A stretch of 7,399 nucleotides of DNA from an uncultured Eubacteriales bacterium. Its GTDB lineage: Bacteria; Bacillota; Clostridia; Oscillospirales; Acutalibacteraceae. Where the stretch lies: NCBI GenBank assembly GCA_900319255.1, contig ONNU01000104.1, forward strand, positions 1-7,399, given 5' to 3'. The notes beneath the pieces are model-generated. The model was not told the DNA's origin, did no database searches, and saw nothing but the letters and a program-made list of their open reading frames with translations. The position numbers and the translations under genes were made by a program. How positions within the stretch are numbered: position 1 is the stretch's first letter; every line of letters begins with the position of its first letter. This document shows, one piece after another, positions 1 through 4,453 of the stretch.

Positions 1-42
1 CCGACTTCCAAGTTTCTACTCGGAAGTCGGTTGTCTTTTTTT
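1..42 (+). terminator. Intrinsic terminator of an upstream + strand gene
   Basis: A perfect 9-bp stem pairs CCGACTTCC (1-9) with GGAAGTCGG (22-30) around a 12-nt loop. It is followed by a T-rich run with seven consecutive T's (36-42). The T-run is on the + strand side, so it should end a transcript entering from the left of the window. That gene is not visible. Confidence 0.85.
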
Positions 43-367
43 AGCACTTTTTTCACAGCCCCTTGTGGTTCTCCTCTTTTGTCGCAGCGGCAAAGCCGCT
101 GCCCTGGAAGAAGTCAGCAACCAATAGAAGCAGGGTATAATAAATAATTCCCGAATATGTTTTTCCACTTTAATGCCCTGAGCCATACTTCATTAGTATT
201 TCAACTTTGGTGAATCAAAAGGTGGAAACCCCTTTTCTTCTTCCCTGATGAATACAGTAACTAATATATTGTTACCGTTGAGCTTCACGGATTCAGCTTA
301 AAGTAAGTGGTTCAGAGATGCCTGATGCTGAACATATGGGCTATGGCGGAGTGTCGCCTTAAATATG
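43..367. other. Intergenic region without a recognisable gene
   Basis: About 325 bases between two terminators, one for each converging transcript. No reading frame here has both a ribosome binding site and a recognisable product. It holds a strong hairpin at 84-102, a 6-bp inverted repeat GTTCAG/CTGAAC (310-315 and 328-333), and a short GGCG/CGCC hairpin at 345-358. A TATAAT at 136-141 has no -35 partner at a proper distance. I see no tRNA-like or riboswitch-like core. Confidence 0.6.
84..102. repeat. GC-rich perfect hairpin
   Basis: GCAGCGGC (84-91) and GCCGCTGC (95-102) form an 8-bp perfect stem with a 3-nt AAA loop. No T-run follows on either strand, so it is not an intrinsic terminator by itself. 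It may stabilise the 3' end of a read-through transcript or be a small dispersed hairpin repeat. The sequence gives no further clue. Confidence 0.6.
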
Positions 368-404
368 AAAAAAGGCCGGCGAAACCTTTGAAAATTCGCC
401 AGCC
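368..404 (-). terminator. Intrinsic terminator of the HD-GYP gene
   Basis: Read on the - strand, GGCTGGCGAA (404-395) pairs with TTCGCCGGCC (383-374) to give a 10-bp stem with one G-U pair and an 11-nt loop. Six T's follow immediately (373-368). The structure begins 9 nt after the TGA stop of the HD-GYP gene (413-415), so its assignment to that gene is clear. Confidence 0.92.
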
Positions 405-412
405 GTCTTTTA

Positions 413-1708
413 TCAGTCTGCATTAGCCTTTGCGATCTCATCTATCTGATCGCGTATGCGCAGGAATGCATCTACAACTGTAGGATCAAATTTCTTGCCC
501 CTCATCTCAACGATATTGTCAAATACCACAGAGGTGGGAAGCGCCGCCTTATAGCTTCTCTTTGCCACAAGCGCGTCAAAATAGTCCGCTATGGTCATTA
601 TCCTTGCGCACAGCGGTATCTCTTCGCCGGCAATGCCGTAGGGATAGCCTGAACCGTCCCAGCATTCGTGATGGTAAAGAGCAACTGATTTTGCTACCTT
701 CAGGAAGCCTTCGTTTTCAATATCGCTCATTGCTTCCTCAATGATCTCCTTACCGTTGATGGTGTGCATCTGTATTTTCTGGAATTCAGTCTGGGTCAGT
801 CTGCCTGCTTTGGTAAGGATAGCGTCGGGAATGGTGATCTTTCCGATATCGTGGAGAGGCGCGGAAAGCATGGTGTCATGCATATAGTCATCGTCAAGTA
901 TATCAGCAAAATCACCGTTTCTTTTCAGCTCCCTGACAAGAGCCTCCACATAAAGGCTTGTACGTTTGACGTGCTTGCCGGTGCTGCCGTCACGGGCTTC
1001 GATGATATTTGCAAAGCTGATAATGATCTGGTTCTGCATTTTTTCGATCTTATCGACCTTTTCGTTGACGCTGGTATCAAGTTCGCTTCTTTTTTCATCA
1101 AGTGAGCCTACAAGCCTGCTGATGAAAATACCGGTGACAAGGAAGCTGATGGTACAGTTTACAAGTATCAGTATGGTATTTATGGTATGGGGCAGGCTGT
1201 TGTATATTGCGCTGTAATCTTCAAAGAATATTATCAGGAACAGGAAGCTGGAATATGAAAGCACGATAATGAAATACTGCAGCTTTTTAAAGAATTTTCC
1301 CTTTCTTCCGATAAATATGGAGATGAAGATAAGCGGGATGAGCAGATAGTGGAAGCCCGGAGCAAGTCCGAAAAACCGTACCGTACAGACCTGATGGACA
1401 TAGATCTCAAGCGCCGATGCGACTATACAGAATATCCATGAGCCCTTGACATTTTTCAGAATAATGACAAAAGCAGCGTACAGAGCAACGCAAACACCGT
1501 CAAGCGCCACCATCAGCGGTATATCCATATATGAGAAAATTCCCATATAGATGGCATGAAGCACCAGACATGCTAAAAAGAACATATTCAGAGGTGCGCT
1601 GAAATACGCGTATTCGGAATAATCCTTATCGTCATTATAGGTCGGTGTTCCGGTGAAGAAGTTGATAACACTGTTTTTTTTAGCGGTGGATTTTTGTTTT
1701 TTTGCCAT
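413..1708 (-). CDS. Membrane-anchored HD-GYP domain cyclic-di-GMP phosphodiesterase
   Basis: Encodes 431 residues from the ATG at 1708. A TTG twelve codons upstream is also open but has no Shine-Dalgarno sequence, while the ATG has a weak one (GAAAGG, 11 nt away). After a Lys-rich N-terminus, residues about 40-200 form roughly six hydrophobic helices, then a short charged linker leads into the HD-GYP domain (about 225-420). Visible metal-site motifs are HVKR (H246), HDIGK (H286, D287, K290), H315, HHE (346-348), DGSGYP (351-356) and D375 in IADYFDAL. None of the key residues is missing. HD-GYP proteins hydrolyse cyclic di-GMP to pGpG or GMP using a two- or three-iron centre; some members act on cGAMP instead. 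The membrane part is probably a sensor, but I do not recognise its family. The gene is transcribed alone, divergently from the dcw cluster. The enzyme class is secure; the substrate and signal are inferred. Confidence 0.93.
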   Translation of the reverse strand: MAKKQKSTAKKNSVINFFTGTPTYNDDKDYSEYAYFSAPLNMFFLACLVLHAIYMGIFSYMDIPLMVALDGVCVALYAAFVIILKNVKGSWIFCIVASALEIYVHQVCTVRFFGLAPGFHYLLIPLIFISIFIGRKGKFFKKLQYFIIVLSYSSFLFLIIFFEDYSAIYNSLPHTINTILILVNCTISFLVTGIFISRLVGSLDEKRSELDTSVNEKVDKIEKMQNQIIISFANIIEARDGSTGKHVKRTSLYVEALVRELKRNGDFADILDDDYMHDTMLSAPLHDIGKITIPDAILTKAGRLTQTEFQKIQMHTINGKEIIEEAMSDIENEGFLKVAKSVALYHHECWDGSGYPYGIAGEEIPLCARIMTIADYFDALVAKRSYKAALPTSVVFDNIVEMRGKKFDPTVVDAFLRIRDQIDEIAKANAD

Positions 1709-1956
1709 GGCAATTTCAGCCTTTCCGATCAAAATTTTCAGCAACTATATAAATAAAGCCGTTTTTCAGGTGATAAATGCATAAATTTGCTGCGGCAGGG
1801 ATTGATAATTTATTACTGATCCATATTTTTTTCTGCTTTCAACCGGGGTTGATAACGCTTTCGTGAAAAATACCCACAGCATTTGCCGGATGAAACAAAA
1901 ATTCCGTTTTCCGGAGCGGTTTTTTGCAGAAAAGGATCGTTGTTTACTGCATAATT
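1709..1956 (-). other. Long 5' leader of the HD-GYP gene
   Basis: If transcription starts about 7 nt after the -10 box (near 1956), the mRNA has about 248 nt before the ATG at 1708. The leader contains the inverted repeat TCAACC-GG-GGTTGA (1839-1852) and, early on the - strand, a small CCG/CGG hairpin followed by five T's (around 1897-1918). I looked for class I and class II cyclic-di-GMP riboswitch cores and did not find them. The leader could still be structured. Its length depends on the predicted promoter. Confidence 0.4.
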
Positions 1957-1962
1957 TAGTTA

Positions 1963-1991
1963 ATTATACATTATTTTTCTATTTTTTTCAA
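1963..1991 (-). promoter_or_regulatory. Sigma-A type promoter for the HD-GYP gene
   Basis: On the - strand TTGAAA (1991-1986) is separated by exactly 17 nt from a perfect TATAAT (1968-1963). The spacer is A/T rich. This is the best - strand promoter match between the HD-GYP gene and mraZ. A start near 1956 is predicted. Confidence 0.7.
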
Positions 1992-2117
1992 TACCTATAA
2001 TTATTTTTTGTTAACTATGTATACTGCAAAAAACACTATCCCTTCTGTTTTCCACCGGATCTTAGAGAAAAAATGGCTGGTATTGGAAATTCCGGGTGTG
2101 AAATTCTGTCTTTTTGA

Positions 2118-2157
2118 CCCCCACTTTGCCCCTCAGGCGAAAAAATCCCCCCACTTT
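2118..2157 (-). promoter_or_regulatory. Pair of distal, inverted MraZ-box-like decamers
   Basis: CCCCCACTTT occurs at 2118-2127 and again at 2148-2157. On the - strand each reads AAAGTGGGGG, identical to the first box of the mraZ operator at 2365-2374. The two copies start exactly 30 bp apart, so they share the 10-bp register of MraZ boxes. They lie about 210-250 bp upstream of the predicted mraZ start and about 160-200 bp upstream of the predicted HD-GYP start. MraZ binding here is inferred from sequence identity. Confidence 0.5.
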
Positions 2158-2185
2158 TCACCACCATTTGAAATTTCAGACCTCC

Positions 2186-2272
2186 GTTTTCCACATCCGA
2201 AAGCTCTGAATCGCTGAAAACCGCATTACAAAAGCGTTTCATGTTGAAATCTCTGTTGAAAATGTGGAAAAC
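2186..2272. repeat. 11-bp inverted repeat with DnaA-box-like cores
   Basis: GTTTTCCACAT (2186-2196) and its exact reverse complement ATGTGGAAAAC (2262-2272) flank 65 bp. The core TTTTCCACA fits the relaxed DnaA-box pattern TTWTNCACA. The arms could instead bind another dimeric regulator, or occur by chance in AT-rich DNA. Confidence 0.4.
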
Positions 2273-2292
2273 TTATATTTTCGTATGAGAAT

Positions 2293-2314
2293 AATAAGAA
2301 AAAATAAGAAAAAA
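2293..2314 (+). promoter_or_regulatory. Phased A-tracts upstream of the mraZ promoter
   Basis: The decamer AATAAGAAAA is repeated in tandem (2293-2302 and 2303-2312), giving two six-A tracts (2299-2304 and 2309-2314) exactly one helical turn apart. They end 14 bp before the -35 box, a position that favours DNA bending or an UP-element contact with RNA polymerase. Confidence 0.45.
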
Positions 2315-2328
2315 TATGTGCAGATGCC

Positions 2329-2357
2329 TTGCAATTTTCTCTGTATTGGTCTATAAT
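2329..2357 (+). promoter_or_regulatory. Main sigma-A promoter of the dcw operon
   Basis: TTGCAA (2329-2334) and a perfect TATAAT (2352-2357) are separated by exactly 17 nt. Transcription should start at about 2364-2365, directly at the first MraZ box. This leaves a leader of about 76 nt before the mraZ ATG and makes the in-frame GTG at 2368 an unlikely translation start. Confidence 0.85.
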
Positions 2358-2364
2358 GAATTAG

Positions 2365-2394
2365 AAAGTGGGGGAAGGTGCGACAAAGTGGGTC
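2365..2394 (+). promoter_or_regulatory. MraZ operator: three tandem 10-bp boxes
   Basis: Three back-to-back decamers follow the promoter: AAAGTGGGGG (2365-2374), AAGGTGCGAC (2375-2384) and AAAGTGGGTC (2385-2394). The middle copy is the most diverged. MraZ is known to bind short G-rich repeats with a 10-bp period just upstream of its own gene (TGGGN repeats in E. coli, AAAGTG-type repeats in mollicutes). Beginning at about +1, occupied boxes would block promoter escape, which fits autorepression. Binding is inferred from pattern and position. Confidence 0.85.
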
Positions 2395-2439
2395 GTCAAT
2401 GAAACCGATTCCCATGATAGTATTTCTGAGGTGCAGATT

Positions 2440-2859
2440 ATGTTAATAGGTAATTATCAACATAATATTGACCCCAAGGGTCGTGTGATAATGCCCGCGA
2501 AGTTCCGTGAGGAGCTTGGCGATATTTTCTATGCCACAAAGGGTAAGGATAATACTATCACAATACTTTCAAAGGACGCCTGGGATGAGCTTGGCAGAAA
2601 GATCGCTGCCATGCCCTCGTCAAAGACTGTGCAGATCTCACGTTTCCTTTTTGCCAGCGCAGCAGAGCTTATCCCCGATAAGCAGGGAAGAGTTCTTATC
2701 CCGCAGAACCTGCGCGAATATGCAGGGCTTGACAAGGACGTTGTAATAAACGGCAACGGCTCCAAGGTGGAGATCTGGGACGGCAAGGCATGGGATGATT
2801 ATAACAACAGTCTTTCCGGCGACGATGTATATGATATTATGGATCAGCTTGAGCTGTGA
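2440..2859 (+). CDS. mraZ: Transcriptional regulator MraZ
   Basis: Encodes 139 residues from the ATG at 2440, preceded by GAGGTG (2428-2433) with 6-nt spacing. The frame is open upstream to a GTG at 2368, but that lies inside the operator next to the predicted transcription start. The protein begins MLIGNYQHNIDPKGR, a typical MraZ start, and has two SpoVT/AbrB-like repeats, each with a signature loop: DPKGRVIMPAKFR (11-23) and DKQGRVLIPQNLR (80-92). MraZ forms ring-shaped oligomers whose N-terminal loops read G-rich repeats, and it controls the dcw operon. As first gene of the operon, sitting behind its own predicted operator, it should autoregulate. Length and domain order are normal for the family. 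Confidence 0.97.
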   Translation: MLIGNYQHNIDPKGRVIMPAKFREELGDIFYATKGKDNTITILSKDAWDELGRKIAAMPSSKTVQISRFLFASAAELIPDKQGRVLIPQNLREYAGLDKDVVINGNGSKVEIWDGKAWDDYNNSLSGDDVYDIMDQLEL

Positions 2860-2873
2860 TCGGGGTGTTGCAG

Positions 2874-3815
2874 ATGGAATTCAGCCATAAGCCGGTTATC
2901 TTTGAACAGACGATAGATTCGCTGAATGTCAGGACGGAGGGCATCTACCTTGACGGAACAGCCGGCGGCGGAGGTCATTCATCCGGCATTCTTGAAAAAC
3001 TCGGAGCAAACGGCAGACTGATCTGTGTGGATCAGGATCCGGACGCTATCGGAGCGCTGACGGCACGCTTCGGCGCTGACAGCAGAGTGACCATAGTAAG
3101 ATCGAATTTTTCCAGGATACCGTCTGTTATCGAGGAGCTGGGAATAGCTGCTCTGGACGGTGTGTTATTGGATATCGGTGTGTCATCACACCAGCTTGAC
3201 TGCTCCGAAAGGGGCTTTTCGTATCATAGCGACGCTCCTCTTGATATGAGGATGAGCCAGAGCGGTACCACGGCTGCCGAGCTTGTGAATACCCTGAGCT
3301 ACGGCGAGCTTGTGAGGATACTTTCGGTATACGGAGAGGAAAGATTCGCCAAAAATATCGCAAGGGCTATCGAGCGAGAAAGAGAGATCTCTCCCATAGA
3401 GACCACGCTCAGGCTTGCGGAAATAGTAAAATCGGCATATCCCGCTGCAAAGCGCCACGATAAACACCCGGCAAGAAAAACCTTCCAGGCACTGAGGATC
3501 GCAGTAAACGGCGAGCTTGACGTACTTGACAAGGGACTTGACGGTGCGTTTTCTTCATTGAAAACAGGCGGACGTCTTGCAGTGATAACCTTTCATTCCC
3601 TTGAGGACAGAATGGTCAAGCAGAGGATGAATAAATGGTGCGAGGGCTGTATCTGCCCGAAGGATTTCCCGGTTTGCGTATGCGGAAGGAAGCCTTCCGG
3701 AAGACTGGTTACAAGAAAGCCTGTAACAGCAGATGAAGCGGAGCTTGCGGAAAACCCCAGAAGCCGCAGCGCAAAGCTCAGATGCATCGAAAGAACAGGT
3801 AAGATATATATATGA
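2874..3815 (+). CDS. rsmH: 16S rRNA (cytosine(1402)-N(4))-methyltransferase RsmH (MraW)
   Basis: Encodes 313 residues. I chose the ATG at 2874 because GGGGTG (2862-2867) lies 6 nt upstream and MEFSHKPV is the usual RsmH start; a GTG at 2856 overlapping the mraZ stop is also in frame but has no such support. RsmH transfers a methyl group from S-adenosylmethionine to N4 of C1402 in 16S rRNA, near the ribosomal P site. Motifs seen are the SAM-binding loop DGTAGGGGHS (27-36), the acidic VDQD (52-55), LLDIGVSSHQLD (98-109), DAPLDMRM, RIAVNGEL, and FHSLEDR (240-246). A Cys-rich segment (WCEGCICP...VCVCG) precedes the conserved C-terminal NPRSRSAKLR. The gene follows mraZ by 14 nt and is probably co-transcribed with it. 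No truncation or missing motif is visible. Confidence 0.97.
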   Translation: MEFSHKPVIFEQTIDSLNVRTEGIYLDGTAGGGGHSSGILEKLGANGRLICVDQDPDAIGALTARFGADSRVTIVRSNFSRIPSVIEELGIAALDGVLLDIGVSSHQLDCSERGFSYHSDAPLDMRMSQSGTTAAELVNTLSYGELVRILSVYGEERFAKNIARAIEREREISPIETTLRLAEIVKSAYPAAKRHDKHPARKTFQALRIAVNGELDVLDKGLDGAFSSLKTGGRLAVITFHSLEDRMVKQRMNKWCEGCICPKDFPVCVCGRKPSGRLVTRKPVTADEAELAENPRSRSAKLRCIERTGKIYI

Positions 3816-3843
3816 AGATAATGGATAAAAGGAGAAGCTTTTG

Positions 3844-4356
3844 ATGGCAGGTGAAAGAAGAACAGAGGCTTTGGATCTGGATCTGCTTGAGGCATATGAG
3901 GCTGAGATGTCAGCCGTTGACAAAAAGACCAAAAAGAAAAAGAAAAGCGGTCAGATCATAAGCATCAGCCAGGGTTCATCAGCAAAAGCACAGAGAAGAA
4001 AACGCAATCCCGTAATGATAATCACGGTAGGCCTGCTTACCCTGCTGGTAGCGGCAGCGCTGATACTTCTGGTGCATTTCAATGCCCAGCTGAATGAGAT
4101 AAATGAAAAGATCAATAATCAGGAGGCTGTACTGACAGAGCTGAAGAACAGAGAAGCGCAGTACAAGCTTACTATAGACAGCAAGCTTACGGATGATTTC
4201 GTAAAGAATTATGCCGAGGAAAAGCTTGACATGGTACCGGCGAAGAATGCCCAGAAAAAGTTTATTTCGCTGTCAGACGGCGATAAGGGAGAGGTTGTGA
4301 ACGAAGGCGGTTCAGATAATATTTTCAGAACGATCTTTGATGCCTTTGGTATGTGA
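3844..4356 (+). CDS. ftsL: FtsL-like cell division protein (septum formation initiator type)
   Basis: Encodes 170 residues from the ATG at 3844, with AAAGGAGA (3828-3835) 8 nt upstream; a TTG immediately before it is a less likely start. It is a bitopic membrane protein. The cytoplasmic tail (1-55) has an acidic, Leu-rich start and then Lys/Arg clusters (27-34 and 51-54). One transmembrane helix (about 56-79) leads to an external coiled coil with a heptad series L83, I90, L97 and companions I86 and L100. The segment YAEEKLDMVPAKNAQ resembles the conserved end of FtsL/DivIC proteins. FtsL bridges FtsB/DivIC and the septal transpeptidase in the division complex, and the position between rsmH and the PBP gene is the classical ftsL slot. 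Sequence conservation in this family is low, so topology and order carry most of the call. The long cytoplasmic tail makes it larger than many FtsL proteins. Confidence 0.85.
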   Translation: MAGERRTEALDLDLLEAYEAEMSAVDKKTKKKKKSGQIISISQGSSAKAQRRKRNPVMIITVGLLTLLVAAALILLVHFNAQLNEINEKINNQEAVLTELKNREAQYKLTIDSKLTDDFVKNYAEEKLDMVPAKNAQKKFISLSDGDKGEVVNEGGSDNIFRTIFDAFGM

Positions 4357-4453
4357 GCATATCAGCGGGCGCACTCTCATAATCGGGTGAACCGATGCAT
4401 ATTATTTTTCAGAGAGCAGCAGAATGCCTGCATTGTGAAGGGGATGGGAAAGC

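Larger units (their letters stand above)
1992..2328. promoter_or_regulatory. Divergent regulatory region between HD-GYP and mraZ
   Basis: About 340 non-coding bases between the two divergent promoters. Short open frames here lack ribosome binding sites and have low-complexity products rich in Ser, Pro and Lys. The region does hold ordered DNA signals: two inverted MraZ-type decamers (2118-2127 and 2148-2157), the palindrome TGAAATTTCA (2169-2178), an 11-bp inverted repeat (2186-2196 and 2262-2272), the 8-mer TGTTGAAA repeated 12 bp apart (2242 and 2254), and phased A-tracts (2293-2314). Confidence 0.6.

Noticed and set aside
136..141. TATAAT as a + strand promoter
   Set aside because: No acceptable -35 element at 16-18 nt and no gene follows on the + strand.
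165..171. CCACTTT, a partial MraZ-box core on the - strand
   Set aside because: A 7-mer is expected about once by chance in this window and no second box is phased with it.
1766..1882. 38-codon open frame on the - strand within the HD-GYP leader
   Set aside because: No Shine-Dalgarno sequence precedes its ATG and the product has no recognisable feature; an open frame of this length is expected by chance.
1886..1925. CCGG-based hairpin followed by six T's on the + strand
   Set aside because: The stem needs a 2-nt bulge, the T-run is separated from it by 5 nt, and no + strand gene ends here.
1721..1956. Cyclic-di-GMP riboswitch in the HD-GYP leader
   Set aside because: The conserved core of class I (GGGCAAACC and ACGCAAAGC) and that of class II are not present; only a vague similarity (CACGAAAGCG) was seen.
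2008..2242. Overlapping short open frames on both strands (about 68-69 codons)
   Set aside because: No ribosome binding sites, compositionally odd products, and the stretch is better explained as regulatory DNA.
2368..2439. Upstream extension of mraZ from a GTG at 2368
   Set aside because: It begins inside the operator about 4 nt after the predicted transcription start, adds residues not typical of MraZ, and the ATG at 2440 has a strong ribosome binding site and the standard MraZ N-terminus.
4382..4408. Small hairpin ATCGG/CCGAT followed by a T-rich stretch between ftsL and the PBP gene
   Set aside because: Only 5 bp, and the T-run starts several nt too late for an efficient terminator; the flanking genes are expected to be co-transcribed.
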